DNA of 64,000 nucleotides from Acidobacteriota bacterium (GTDB taxonomy: Bacteria; Acidobacteriota; Thermoanaerobaculia; Multivoradales; Multivoraceae), in NCBI GenBank assembly GCA_028875725.1, contig JAPPCR010000009.1, forward strand, positions 62,001-126,000. The letters run 5' to 3'. Both the position numbers and the translations under genes were made by a program. Shown in pieces: positions 1-10,764 of this stretch. Every line of letters begins with the position of its first letter. The stretch's first letter is position 1. Under the pieces are notes generated by a model that saw only the letters and a list, made by a program, of their open reading frames with translations, did no database searches and was not told the origin of the DNA.

Positions 1-256
1 CGAGGGTCACGTAGAGCGTGCCGTCCAGCGCCGCGTTTCCAGCGACTCGCAGCGCCGCCGCCTCCGCGTGCTCTCCGCCCGCCCGGCGGTGCCAACCCTC
101 GCCGACGATCTCGCCGCCGCTCGCGACGACCGCCCCAACCATCGGATTCGGCGCCGCGGTGTAGCGGCCTCGACGCGCCAGAGTCAGCGCGCGGGCCATC
201 GCACGGCGATCGGCCGGACTGAACGCCGACTCGCCCCTCATCGGAGCTGAACTCAT
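1..256 (-). CDS. ribD: Riboflavin biosynthesis protein RibD, N-terminal part (cut by window edge)
   Basis: About 85 residues of the deaminase domain of the bifunctional pyrimidine deaminase/reductase of riboflavin synthesis. Reading in from the right, the peptide has the family motif PNPMVGAVV near residues 36-44 and the zinc/catalytic HAEAAAL motif near 63-69, followed by LYVTL, where the window ends. The ATG at 256 overlaps the ftsY stop as ATGA; a second in-frame ATG lies at 241. The reductase domain is outside the window. Linkage behind ftsY in the same direction suggests translational coupling. The call rests on two clear motifs; only the C-terminus is unknown. Confidence 0.9.
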   Translation of the reverse strand, partial: MSSAPMRGESAFSPADRRAMARALTLARRGRYTAAPNPMVGAVVASGGEIVGEGWHRRAGGEHAEAAALRVAGNAALDGTLYVTL

Positions 257-1239
257 CCGAAGAGGGCGGCCGCGAACGACCGCGGATCGAAGTCGACCAT
301 GTCCTCGACGGCCTCGCCAACGCCCAGCCAGGCGACAGGCAGACGCAGATCGCGCGCGATCGCCACGGCCATGCCGCCCTTCGCCGTGCCGTCGATCTTG
401 GCCAGGAAGACGGCGTCGAGCGGGGCGGCGGCGCCGAACTCCCGCGCCTGCACCAGGGCGTTGTGCCCGGTTCCCGCATCGACGACGAGCAGGTTCCTCA
501 CCCGCCAGGTGCGGCCCCCGGCTTCCGCCGCCGCCCGCCGCGCCACCCGGTGCACCTTCGCCAGCTCGTCCATCAGTTGGCCGCGGGTGTGGAGCCGGCC
601 CGCGGTGTCGACGATCACGTGGTTCGCGCCGCGGGCTCCGGCCGCCTCCACGGCATCGAACACGAGCGCTGCCGGATCGCCTCCCGACGGACGGCGCACG
701 ACGTCAACACCGAGCCGCTCGCCCCAGACCTGGAGCTGTTCGGCCGCCGCAGCCCGGAAGGTGTCCGCCGCCGCGAACAGCACGTGCTCGCCGCGCGCCA
801 GGGAAGCGTGGGCCAGCTTGGCGGCGGAAGTGGTCTTGCCCGAACCGTTGACGCCGACCATCAGGGTGATGCGCGGCGGCGGCGGCCACTCCGCCCGCGG
901 CGCGTCGAGGAGCAGTACGGCCACCTCGTCGACCAGCAACTGACGGAGCCCGACCTCGTCGCCTCGCGCGACGGATCCGGAACGCACCGCCCCTCGGAGG
1001 CGCTCGACCAGCTCGAGCGACGTCTCCACACCAAGGTCCGCCTCAATCAGCGTCTCCTCGAGTTGCTCCAGAACGTCCTCGTCGAGCCGCTGCGCGTTTC
1101 CGAGCACGGTGCCGATCCGGCCGGAAAGCCCCTTCCGGGTACGACCGAGACCCCGGCGCAGCCGATTCCACAGCCCGCCCGATCGGAGTTCGTCCCCGGA
1201 CCGTTGCAGGGCTACTCCGCCGCCGAGGTCAGCACTCAC
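253..1239 (-). CDS. ftsY: Signal recognition particle receptor FtsY
   Basis: GTPase that docks SRP-ribosome complexes at the inner membrane. The 328-residue protein has the NG domain only: an N-terminal helical bundle, then G1 motif GVNGSGKTT, DTFRAAAAEQL, DTAGRLHTRGQL and the AKIDGTAKGG box close to the C-terminus. The long acidic A domain of enterobacterial FtsY is missing, as in many short FtsY proteins. The frame is open further upstream, but I place the start at GTG 1239 because it overlaps the aroB stop as GTGA and the upstream residues are low-complexity. Part of the minus-strand run from hisS to ribD. Confidence 0.93.
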   Translation of the reverse strand: MSADLGGGVALQRSGDELRSGGLWNRLRRGLGRTRKGLSGRIGTVLGNAQRLDEDVLEQLEETLIEADLGVETSLELVERLRGAVRSGSVARGDEVGLRQLLVDEVAVLLLDAPRAEWPPPPRITLMVGVNGSGKTTSAAKLAHASLARGEHVLFAAADTFRAAAAEQLQVWGERLGVDVVRRPSGGDPAALVFDAVEAAGARGANHVIVDTAGRLHTRGQLMDELAKVHRVARRAAAEAGGRTWRVRNLLVVDAGTGHNALVQAREFGAAAPLDAVFLAKIDGTAKGGMAVAIARDLRLPVAWLGVGEAVEDMVDFDPRSFAAALFG

Positions 1240-2414
1240 GGCGAACCCCCGCCCGCCGGAGCGCGCGACAGGTCGAGGAAGGCCTCGAGTTCGCTCCGCA
1301 CCAGCGCCGGATCGAGTCCGGGGACGATCTCGCCCCGTCCCGGCGCCGCCGGCAGAATCCACACCAGACCGCTCTCGCGGGCCTTCTTGTCCCGGCCCAT
1401 CGCCTCGATCAACCGGTCCACGTCGAGCCTCACCCCGAGATCCCGCTCGAAGTCCTCGAGCGCGGGCGGACCCAGCCGATCGATCAACCGCTCCAGCCGC
1501 GCCGCGAAGTCCGGATCGAGTCCGCGCCGCCGCGCCAGGCGGAGGGCGAACCTCATCCCGTGGCCGACGGCGTCGCCGTGGCGCAATCCGCGGTAGCCGA
1601 ACTCCGACTCGATCGCGTGTCCCAGCGTGTGTCCGAAGTTGAGCAGACGGCGGCGGTCTCCTTCCTCCAGATCCGCCTCGACCACGTCCAGCTTGGCCTG
1701 GACAGAGGCCGCGACGACCGGAGTCAACACCTCGGCGTCCACGGCGAGCAGGCGATCCAGCGACTCCTCAACCACGGCCAGCAGATCGAGATCGAGCAGC
1801 GCCGCCATCTTGACCACTTCGAACAGGCCGGCTCGAAGCTCCGCCGCGGGCAGGCTCCGCAGGCAGTCGATGTCCGCGAGCACGAACCTCGGGTGGTGGA
1901 AAGCTCCGACCGTGTTCTTGCCGCCGGCCAGGTCGATCCCCGTCTTGCCGCCGACCGAGGCATCGACCTGTGCCAGCAGCGTCGTCGGGATCTGCATGTA
2001 GTCGATGCCGCGCAGGAAGCACGCCGCGGCGAAACCTCCGAGATCGCCGACGGCGCCGCCGCCGAGCGTGACGAGACGGCTGTCCCGCTTGCCCCCGCGA
2101 TCGAGCATCCGCTGCCAGACCGACGCGGCGCAGTCAACCGTCTTCGCCGCCTCGCCGTCCGGAACATCAATCGTCTCGACCCTCGCCGCGGGCTCCAGCA
2201 GCTTCCTCGCCGCAGCGCCGCAGTGGCGGTCCGGCACCTCGCTCGTGACCAGGAAGACGACCCGGCCGCCGCACCAGGCCGCGACCTCGGCCAGCGCGCC
2301 GCCGCCCGCCGAAGCCAGGAGACCGGGCCCGACCAGGATGTCGCTCACGCCGCGCGGGTGCGCGAGGGTCAGGCGATACGGCGCGTCCGGAGCGTGGTGC
2401 TGCGTGCCCTCCAC
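1236..2414 (-). CDS. aroB: 3-dehydroquinate synthase
   Basis: Second step of the shikimate pathway: converts DAHP to 3-dehydroquinate with NAD and zinc, in the cytosol. The 392-residue sequence carries the NAD-binding GGGAVGDLGGFAA motif, the IPTTLLAQVDASVGGKTGID block, AGGKNTVGAFHHP and the zinc ligand motif NFGHTLGHAIE. Length is slightly above the usual 360-370 because of a short C-terminal tail. Start is GTG at 2414; 19 bases separate it from the aspS stop. Its stop overlaps the ftsY GTG. A shikimate gene beside tRNA synthetases and ftsY looks like an ordinary housekeeping run. Confidence 0.96.
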   Translation of the reverse strand: MEGTQHHAPDAPYRLTLAHPRGVSDILVGPGLLASAGGGALAEVAAWCGGRVVFLVTSEVPDRHCGAAARKLLEPAARVETIDVPDGEAAKTVDCAASVWQRMLDRGGKRDSRLVTLGGGAVGDLGGFAAACFLRGIDYMQIPTTLLAQVDASVGGKTGIDLAGGKNTVGAFHHPRFVLADIDCLRSLPAAELRAGLFEVVKMAALLDLDLLAVVEESLDRLLAVDAEVLTPVVAASVQAKLDVVEADLEEGDRRRLLNFGHTLGHAIESEFGYRGLRHGDAVGHGMRFALRLARRRGLDPDFAARLERLIDRLGPPALEDFERDLGVRLDVDRLIEAMGRDKKARESGLVWILPAAPGRGEIVPGLDPALVRSELEAFLDLSRAPAGGGSP

Positions 2415-2433
2415 CGTGCCGACCTCCCCGGAC

Positions 2434-4194
<1,761 letters not shown>

Positions 4195-4248
4195 GTGCGT
4201 GTTCCTTGCCGAGCCGCTCCCGGCTCGAACCGCCGATCCTCGCACAAG

Positions 4249-5535
4249 TCAGGCGGAAATTCTCGCCTTGACCGTGGCGACGAACTCCTCACGCTGGATG
4301 GTCTCCTGGGTGCTGTTCTCGAAGTCCCGGAGGACGACGGTGCCGGCTGCCACTTCGTCCTCGCCGATGAGGACGACCCACCGGCAGCCCCGGCGGCTCG
4401 CCTGTCTCAATCCAACCTTGAGGGGTCTCAGGGCATCGAACTCGCAGATGGCCGTGATACCGGCCGCACGCAGTGCCTGGGACAACTCCAGACCCTGACG
4501 CCGGTAGGAGCCTCCCACTGGTACGACAAGAACCGGAGCCTGCGGGTTCGCGCCGGAAACGCGCCTATCCGGATACAGGTGGCGGAACAGCGAAACCAAA
4601 CGATCTTCACCGATCGCGAAGCCGATACCCGGCACGCTCGGACCGCCTAAGTCGGCGATCAGGCCGTCATAGCGACCGCCACCCAGGATGGCGTCCTGCG
4701 CCCCAAGAGAGGCCGATGTGATCTCGAAAACGGTCCGGGTGTAGTAGTCGAGACCGCGCACCAGGCGATCGTCGATCTCGGGGTCGATGCCGAAGCGTTC
4801 AAGTTGATCGCAGACCGTCTGGAAGTGCGCCAGCGCCGCATCGCCCAGTACGTCACGCATTCGCGGCGCGCCCTCAACCAACTCCCGCTCCCTCGACACC
4901 TTCGTGTCCAGAATACGAAGCGGATTCGTCTCCAGGCGCCGCCGGCTATCTGCACCGAGTTCATCCCGGTAAGGCTCGAGGTATTCGCGAAGGCGCTGGG
5001 AGTAACGCCGCCTGCATTCCGGATCGCCAACCGAGTTCAGGCCCACTCTCAGATCCTGGAAGCCGACTTCTTCCAGGAACCGCAACAGCATGACCAGCAG
5101 CTCCACGTCACTGTAAGGCCCCGGATCGCCGATCAACTCGGCGCCGATCTGGTTGAACTGCCGGTAGCGACCTGCCTGCGGACGCTCGTAGCGAAAGTAG
5201 GGTCCCATGTAGAAGACCTTGACCGGCTGCGGCCAGGACGCCATGTCGTGTTGCAGGTAAGCCCGTGCTACCGGCGCCGTGCCTTCCGGGCGAAGCGACA
5301 GTTTGCGGCCCTTCTTGTCGTCGAAGCTGTACATCTGCTTGCCGACGAGCTCGCTGGCCTCGCCGACCCCCCGCACGAACAGCTCCGTGTCCTCCACCAC
5401 TGGTGTACGCACCTCGTGGTAGCCGTAAAGCGAAAACACGCGCCTTGCCGCTTCCTCCACCTCTGCGAAGGCGGGAGCTTCGTCGACCAGGTCACGCATG
5501 CCCTTGACGGTCCGGAATCGCCGCTTCGCACTCAT
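4249..5535 (-). CDS. hisS: Histidyl-tRNA synthetase
   Basis: Class II synthetase for tRNA-His, 428 residues, the normal length. Visible are the N-terminal KGMRDL motif, motif 2 with MGPYFRYERPQAGRYRQFNQ, the histidine-binding signature LVRGLDYYTRTVFEI, GGGRYDGL, and motif 3 GIGFAIGEDRL; a C-terminal anticodon-binding domain follows. First gene of the minus-strand run hisS-aspS-aroB-ftsY-ribD, so the operon promoter should lie in 5536-5600, a 65-base divergent gap shared with the PerM-like gene. I saw no clear hexamers there. Confidence 0.97.
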   Translation of the reverse strand: MSAKRRFRTVKGMRDLVDEAPAFAEVEEAARRVFSLYGYHEVRTPVVEDTELFVRGVGEASELVGKQMYSFDDKKGRKLSLRPEGTAPVARAYLQHDMASWPQPVKVFYMGPYFRYERPQAGRYRQFNQIGAELIGDPGPYSDVELLVMLLRFLEEVGFQDLRVGLNSVGDPECRRRYSQRLREYLEPYRDELGADSRRRLETNPLRILDTKVSRERELVEGAPRMRDVLGDAALAHFQTVCDQLERFGIDPEIDDRLVRGLDYYTRTVFEITSASLGAQDAILGGGRYDGLIADLGGPSVPGIGFAIGEDRLVSLFRHLYPDRRVSGANPQAPVLVVPVGGSYRRQGLELSQALRAAGITAICEFDALRPLKVGLRQASRRGCRWVVLIGEDEVAAGTVVLRDFENSTQETIQREEFVATVKARISA

Positions 5536-5600
5536 GGCGCGATGGTATCCACCCCGGAGACGATTCCCGGTGGTAGCGTCCCGGCAGGGACGAACCGCCC

Positions 5601-6734
5601 GTGCAGATCGAACTCTCCGAACGTCAACGCGCCACCGTAGCCGCCGCCGCGACGATCGCTGCGGCCGCTGTCATCCTGGCCGCGGTCGTCGCGCTGTTCT
5701 GGGCCATCGGCAGTTTCTTCGCCGCCTTCTCGAACATCTTCCTACCGCTCGCGGTGGCGGCCGTTCTGGCGTTCGTGCTCCGGCCCTACTACGAGCTGCT
5801 GAACGAGCGCCTGCGGTTTCCCAGGATCCTGGCGGTGGCCGCCGTGCTGCTGTCCCTGCTGCTGCCTGTGGCCGGCTTCGCCTGGTTCTTCGGCGCCCTG
5901 GCCGCCTCACAGATGACGGGATTGATCGACGCATTGCCCGACGCATCCGATCGCGTGGTGGATTGGCTAGCCGAGACCTTGCCGGCGGTCAACGAGTTCA
6001 TGGAGACCAATCCGCTCGGGAGCCGGGTCCGCGACGCGGTAGAGGACATGGACCTGACCAGTCTTCTACCCGGCTTCGGCGTCGTCGGCGACACCACCCT
6101 GGATGTCCTCCAGGGCATCGGCGCCGGCCTCGCCTCCCTGTTTGCCTGGGCCGTCCTGCCGGTCTACCTCTGCTTCTTCCTGATCATCGACCCGGACCGC
6201 TTCCGCAAGCTGGACCACCTCTTCCCCTTCCTCAAGCCGAGGACCCGCGAGGACGTCGTCTACCTGATTCAGGAGTTCATCGACATCCTGGTGGCGTTCT
6301 TCCGCGGCCAGCTCGTCGTCGCCTTCCTCCAGGGAGCGCTCTTCGCCATCGGCTTCTCCATCGCCGGGCTGCGCTATGGACTGGTCCTCGGTCTGGCGCT
6401 GGGCTTCCTGAACATCATCCCCTACCTCGGGAGCATCGTCGGCCTCGCTGTGGCGCTGCCGATCGGCTACTGGCAGGAGGGCGGCGGGCTCAACCTCGTC
6501 ATCTGGGTGCTCGTCGTTTTCGCGCTCGTCCAGTTGATCGAGGCCTACGTGCTGACGCCGCGGATCATGGGCGACCGCACCGGGCTCCACCCGATGGCGA
6601 TCATCGTCGCCGTCTTCTTCTGGGGCTCGGCGCTCAACGGCATCGCCGGCATGATCCTCGCGATTCCGCTGACCGCCTTCCTCGTCGTCTTCTGGAGGCT
6701 GGCGCGTGAGCGCTACATCGGCGAGGTCGTGTGA
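5601..6734 (+). CDS. AI-2E family transporter / PerM-like membrane protein
   Basis: Polytopic inner-membrane protein of the AI-2E exporter/PerM family, 377 residues. It has the expected layout: two N-terminal helix pairs, an amphipathic extracytoplasmic stretch around residues 110-160, and a C-terminal block with the family pattern GLVLGLALGFLNIIPYLGS and a segment ending in MGDRTGLHPM. Members export autoinducer-2 or small solutes or ions; the substrate cannot be read from sequence. Start is GTG 5601, divergent from hisS. A 12-base gap leads to the DUF1801 gene. Confidence 0.88.
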   Translation: MQIELSERQRATVAAAATIAAAAVILAAVVALFWAIGSFFAAFSNIFLPLAVAAVLAFVLRPYYELLNERLRFPRILAVAAVLLSLLLPVAGFAWFFGALAASQMTGLIDALPDASDRVVDWLAETLPAVNEFMETNPLGSRVRDAVEDMDLTSLLPGFGVVGDTTLDVLQGIGAGLASLFAWAVLPVYLCFFLIIDPDRFRKLDHLFPFLKPRTREDVVYLIQEFIDILVAFFRGQLVVAFLQGALFAIGFSIAGLRYGLVLGLALGFLNIIPYLGSIVGLAVALPIGYWQEGGGLNLVIWVLVVFALVQLIEAYVLTPRIMGDRTGLHPMAIIVAVFFWGSALNGIAGMILAIPLTAFLVVFWRLARERYIGEVV

Positions 6735-6746
6735 TCAGTCAAGCGC

Positions 6747-7166
6747 ATGAAGCCGTTTGAAGACGAGGACGTCGCCGAGAAGTTCGAGGCGTACCCGCCC
6801 GCCATCCGCGGCAGGCTCCTGGTTCTGCGCTCTCTCATCCTCGAGACGGCCAAGAACACGGACGGCGTAGGGCCGATCGAAGAAACCCTCAAGTGGGGCG
6901 AGCCGGCCTACGTCACTTCGCAGAGCAAGAGCGGAACCACCGTGCGGGTCGGTTGGAAGAAAGCGCAACCGTCCCGGTACGCGATGTACTTCCACTGCCG
7001 GACCAGCCTGATCGAGACCTTCCGCGGTCTCTTTCCGGACGATCTGCGATTCGAGGGCAATCGGGCCATCGTGTTCGACGAGAAGGACGACCTGCCGGAA
7101 GACCCTCTTCGATTCTGCATCGCTGCGGCACTCACGTACCACCGGGACAAGCGAGCCAATCGCTAG
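6747..7166 (+). CDS. DUF1801 domain protein
   Basis: Small soluble protein of 139 residues. The pattern EETLKWGEPAYVT followed by VRVGWKK, YFHCRT and a C-terminal helix fits the DUF1801/YdhG-like fold, a family of small alpha/beta proteins of unknown biochemical role. It sits 12 bases after the PerM-like gene on the same strand, so it is probably cotranscribed. Convergent with the helicase gene, whose stop is 16 bases away. No catalytic residues are apparent. Family fairly sure, function unknown. Confidence 0.8.
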   Translation: MKPFEDEDVAEKFEAYPPAIRGRLLVLRSLILETAKNTDGVGPIEETLKWGEPAYVTSQSKSGTTVRVGWKKAQPSRYAMYFHCRTSLIETFRGLFPDDLRFEGNRAIVFDEKDDLPEDPLRFCIAAALTYHRDKRANR

Positions 7167-7182
7167 CGAGCTATCGCTGGAC

Positions 7183-10100
7183 CTAGAGCAACACCAGACG
7201 GCCCGAAGCCGGGCTGCCGGTCAACTGCTCCAGCGCAAAGCAGTACCAGCGGACCTGCCGGCGGTAGCGCTCACCGCGGGAGACGCCGTTGCCGCCGGTA
7301 GCCCCGGCGGGGGCGTCGAGATCGCCGAGATCGGTCTTCCAGTCAACGACGATCCAACCGCCCTCATCGTCGACGTGGGCGAGGTCGATCGCGCCCTCGA
7401 CGATCCGGTGCTCCGCCTCGCCGTCCAGGGGCAGGAGAAAAGGTGTCTCGCGCAGCACTCGTTGCGACGTCCGGGCGGCTTCAGCGGCCGGGCTGGCAAG
7501 CGCCGCCGTCACCACAGCCTCCGCCGCCGTCACCTCGGCGGCCGTCGAGCCGAGCAGAGCGCCGTGAAGCCGTGCCAGATCCCCGATCCGCTCCGCTTTG
7601 CCTGACAGCGGGACGTCGCGCAGCACGGTGTGAACGAGACTGCCGAAGCGCTTCCCGCCGGGCCGGTCGCCTGACCGCGGCAGTTCCTCGATCACGATGT
7701 CGACAGGGTCACCCGGCGGTTCGAAGTCGAGCTCGGTGACCGCTACGGGCGACACGCTCGGCTCCGAGCCACGGGCAACCAGCTCCTCACCCCGGCGCTG
7801 CCAGCCTTCGAACCGTTCGCGGTTCGCGTCGTCGCCGCCTTCGACCAGCAGATCCTCGCCCAGCAGACCGTAGCTCGCCGGCGGTTTCCCGTCGAGCAAC
7901 TCGGCGTCCCACCAGACGACGTCGTAGCCCGTGTCACCGGCCTCGCCCGCGACGCCCGGGAAACTGTGGCGGCCCGGCCGGACCGACGTCTCGGGCTGAT
8001 TCTCGTAGTCGTGTGGACGCCTGGCGACAGTGCGCTCGCCGAACGCCGGACAGCCCTCCGCCGGCTCGGACTGCCGCCACTGCTCCGCCGGCGGGTAGAC
8101 CGCATCGTTCAGACACTGGACCCAGCCCTTCCGTTGCGCGTCGCCGACCGCCGGCACGACGAGCAGGTCGCGGGCGCGAGTCGCCGCCACGTAGGCGACC
8201 CGCACGCCCTCCGCCTCCTCTCGCCGGTCCTCGATCTCCTTCGCGTCCAGCAGCTCCTGAGGCGAAAGGCCGAGAAGCCTCATCGCGCACAGGCCGTCCT
8301 CCGGCCGCACGGTCCGTTCAGCGCCGCGAGACAGGCCGGCCGTCATATCGGCGAGGATGACGACCGGGAACTCCAGCCCCTTCGCCGTGTGGACCGTCAT
8401 GATCCGCACTCCCTCCGCGTCTTCCTCGACCACCGGCGCCTGCGTGCTGGCCGGCCGCTCGGCCTCCTCGTCCAGTTGCTCGACGAAGCCGCGGAAGGAG
8501 CGGCCGCCCGCGAGCTCGTAGCGGCGGGCGAGATCGCACACCCGCTGCGCGTTGCCCAGCACCTGGTTGCCTGCGGGCCGGAGCGCCATCGACGCCTGGG
8601 CACGGGGCCTGGCCAGTACTTCCTGCACGGTGCGCACGATCGGCCGATAGTTCCGCCGGCGGTGGAGCTCGGCGAGGAAGTCCAGCACCTCGACCAGGGA
8701 GCGGAACTCTTCGGGCGGCTCGCCGTTCTCCCGCGCCCGCCGCGGCGCACGGAACGGATGCCAGCCGCCATAGCGGGCCTTGAAGCGAAGCAGGAGCTCG
8801 TCGTCGAACGCGAACAGGCCGCCACGCAGCGTCGCGTAGACCGAGAGATCGTCGTCCGGCCACTCCACCGCCTTGAGCGCCGACCGCAGCGCCTCCACCT
8901 CTTCCCGCTCGTGGAAGGAGCGGGCGCCGAGCAGGAGATGGGGAATGCCCACGGCCTCCAGTCCCCGCACATACTCGCGGGAGGTGTCCCTGTTCCAGCT
9001 CAGGAACCGGCGGAAGAGGAGGCAGACGTCCCGGGGCCGGATCCGCGACCGCATGCGCTGTCCGGGCCGGTCCGGGTCCGGAACCTCGACCTCGAACCCG
9101 CTGTCTTCGATCAGCCAGCGCACGAACTCGACCGTGGCATACGGCTGGCACGCCTCGATCTCCCGATTGCTCAGGTTGCGGGAGCCGTACGGTCTGGGTG
9201 CCGGCAAGGCGATCACGGCGGGCTGGCCGGCGATCGATTCGCGGTGCTCGCCGAGGGCGATGTAGTCCGCGCTGCCGGCTTGATGGTCGCCGGTCATCAG
9301 CGGCGCGAAAGCGGCGTTCACGGCTCGCTGGATCGGCCCGACCGACCGGAAGCTGGTCGTCAGGTGGAGGACCTCGACGCCGCGGCCGGCGAGCATCTCC
9401 TTGACGTCGTGGTAAAGCACCACGTCGGCGCGGCGGAAGCGATAGATCGACTGCTTCGGATCGCCGACGACGAAGAGCTTGCCTGCTGCCGGCCGCACCT
9501 CCCTCCAGTCGCACGGTTCGGGACTGTCGGCGGCCAGCAGAAGCAGGATCTCCGCCTGAAGCGGATCCGTGTCCTGGAACTCGTCGATGAACAGATGGCT
9601 GTAGCGCCGCTGAAGGTGGGCTCGGACCGTGCCGTCAGAACGCAGCAGGTCCCGAGCCTTGATCAGGAGGTCATGGAAGTCCAGCTTGCCGAGAGAGTTC
9701 TTTGCCTCTTCGTAACGCTCGACCGCACCGGCCAGCTCGTCGCGGAGCAACGCCGCGAGATCCGCGTCGGCCGCCTCCACGAACTGCTCCAGCCGCTCCG
9801 CCAGCCGCCGCCAGAGCTCCCACACCTGGTCCCGCGCGACACCCTCCGCGAAGCCGCCGCGACCCTTGCGGGGAGCGCCATAGCCGCTCAGACGACGCCG
9901 CAGCTCGACGAGCCGTGCCTCCAGCTGATCCTGAACCGCCTCGCCGCCGTCCGCTTCCACGCCACCGCCGTCCGGCTTCGAGGCGCCCAGCTCCCGCGCC
10001 CGGGCGATCCAGGCCGCCAGCTCGACGACCCGGTCGAGGCCGCGCCGCAGGATGTCGCCGCGCCGCCCGTGCCGCACGAGGTCGGCGAGACGCTCCACGC

Positions 10101-10764
10101 GCGTCGCAAGATCCCCGAGTTGCGCTTCGCGGTCGAAGTCCGGCCGCCGCCAACTCGACGGGAAATCGCGCCATTCGACCAGGCGAAGAGCAGTGTCGCG
10201 CAACCGGTCCAGCGGCGGCTGCCGCGGTGACCACGGCCCGGCCGTGAGCCGCGCCAGTTCCCGGCGCAGACCGGGCGGCATCGATTCGAGTTGCTCCTCG
10301 ATCCAGCTCCGGAAGGCGCGGTTGAAGAGACGCGGCGCCTCGTCCTCGGCCAGTTCGCCGAAGCCCGGATCGACGCCGGCTTCGACCGGCCGTTCCCGGA
10401 GGATCTCGGCGCAAAGCGAGTGGATCGTACCGATCGACGCCTCCTCCAGGCGCGAGATCGCCGCCTCCAGGTTCTGGGTGCGCCCGTCGGCAACGCCGGC
10501 GGCGCGCAGCTCGACCAGCCTCCTGTCCAGTTCCTCGCGCAGGCGTAGCTTCAGTTCGCCAGCGGCCTTGCGCGTGAAGGTGACGGCCGCCAGCCCGTCG
10601 ACGGTGCCCAGGCCCTGCTCCAGAAGGGCCACCAGCCGCTCGACGAGCACGGTCGTCTTGCCGGTGCCGGCGGCCGCCTCGACGAGTTGGCTCTCACCCA
10701 GCGCCTCCCGGATCCGCCGGCGGGCGGTTTCGTCCGCGAGTGGCCGCGCCGCCTGGCCGGTCAT
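7183..10764 (-). CDS. AddA-like UvrD-family helicase/exonuclease
   Basis: 1193-residue DNA double-strand-break repair subunit. It has a UvrD/Rep superfamily 1 helicase with Walker A AAAGTGKTTVLVERL near residue 30, FIDEFQDTDPLQ (motif II), GDPKQSIYRFRRAD (motif III), MTVHTAKGLEFPVV (motif V) and VAATRARDLL (motif VI). The C-terminus carries an intact RecB-type nuclease: EGAIDL, VDWKTD, then QVRWY. This is the AddA layout rather than RecB or PcrA. The ATG at 10764 overlaps the stop of the AddB-like gene as ATGA; the frame is open further upstream inside that gene, but that part is a shadow. Together they should process broken DNA ends for RecA. Confidence 0.9.
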   Translation of the reverse strand: MTGQAARPLADETARRRIREALGESQLVEAAAGTGKTTVLVERLVALLEQGLGTVDGLAAVTFTRKAAGELKLRLREELDRRLVELRAAGVADGRTQNLEAAISRLEEASIGTIHSLCAEILRERPVEAGVDPGFGELAEDEAPRLFNRAFRSWIEEQLESMPPGLRRELARLTAGPWSPRQPPLDRLRDTALRLVEWRDFPSSWRRPDFDREAQLGDLATRVERLADLVRHGRRGDILRRGLDRVVELAAWIARARELGASKPDGGGVEADGGEAVQDQLEARLVELRRRLSGYGAPRKGRGGFAEGVARDQVWELWRRLAERLEQFVEAADADLAALLRDELAGAVERYEEAKNSLGKLDFHDLLIKARDLLRSDGTVRAHLQRRYSHLFIDEFQDTDPLQAEILLLLAADSPEPCDWREVRPAAGKLFVVGDPKQSIYRFRRADVVLYHDVKEMLAGRGVEVLHLTTSFRSVGPIQRAVNAAFAPLMTGDHQAGSADYIALGEHRESIAGQPAVIALPAPRPYGSRNLSNREIEACQPYATVEFVRWLIEDSGFEVEVPDPDRPGQRMRSRIRPRDVCLLFRRFLSWNRDTSREYVRGLEAVGIPHLLLGARSFHEREEVEALRSALKAVEWPDDDLSVYATLRGGLFAFDDELLLRFKARYGGWHPFRAPRRARENGEPPEEFRSLVEVLDFLAELHRRRNYRPIVRTVQEVLARPRAQASMALRPAGNQVLGNAQRVCDLARRYELAGGRSFRGFVEQLDEEAERPASTQAPVVEEDAEGVRIMTVHTAKGLEFPVVILADMTAGLSRGAERTVRPEDGLCAMRLLGLSPQELLDAKEIEDRREEAEGVRVAYVAATRARDLLVVPAVGDAQRKGWVQCLNDAVYPPAEQWRQSEPAEGCPAFGERTVARRPHDYENQPETSVRPGRHSFPGVAGEAGDTGYDVVWWDAELLDGKPPASYGLLGEDLLVEGGDDANRERFEGWQRRGEELVARGSEPSVSPVAVTELDFEPPGDPVDIVIEELPRSGDRPGGKRFGSLVHTVLRDVPLSGKAERIGDLARLHGALLGSTAAEVTAAEAVVTAALASPAAEAARTSQRVLRETPFLLPLDGEAEHRIVEGAIDLAHVDDEGGWIVVDWKTDLGDLDAPAGATGGNGVSRGERYRRQVRWYCFALEQLTGSPASGRLVLL

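Noticed and set aside
7966..10230. Plus-strand open frame inside the AddA-like gene
   Set aside because: Shadow frame; the minus strand encodes helicase motifs through the same region.
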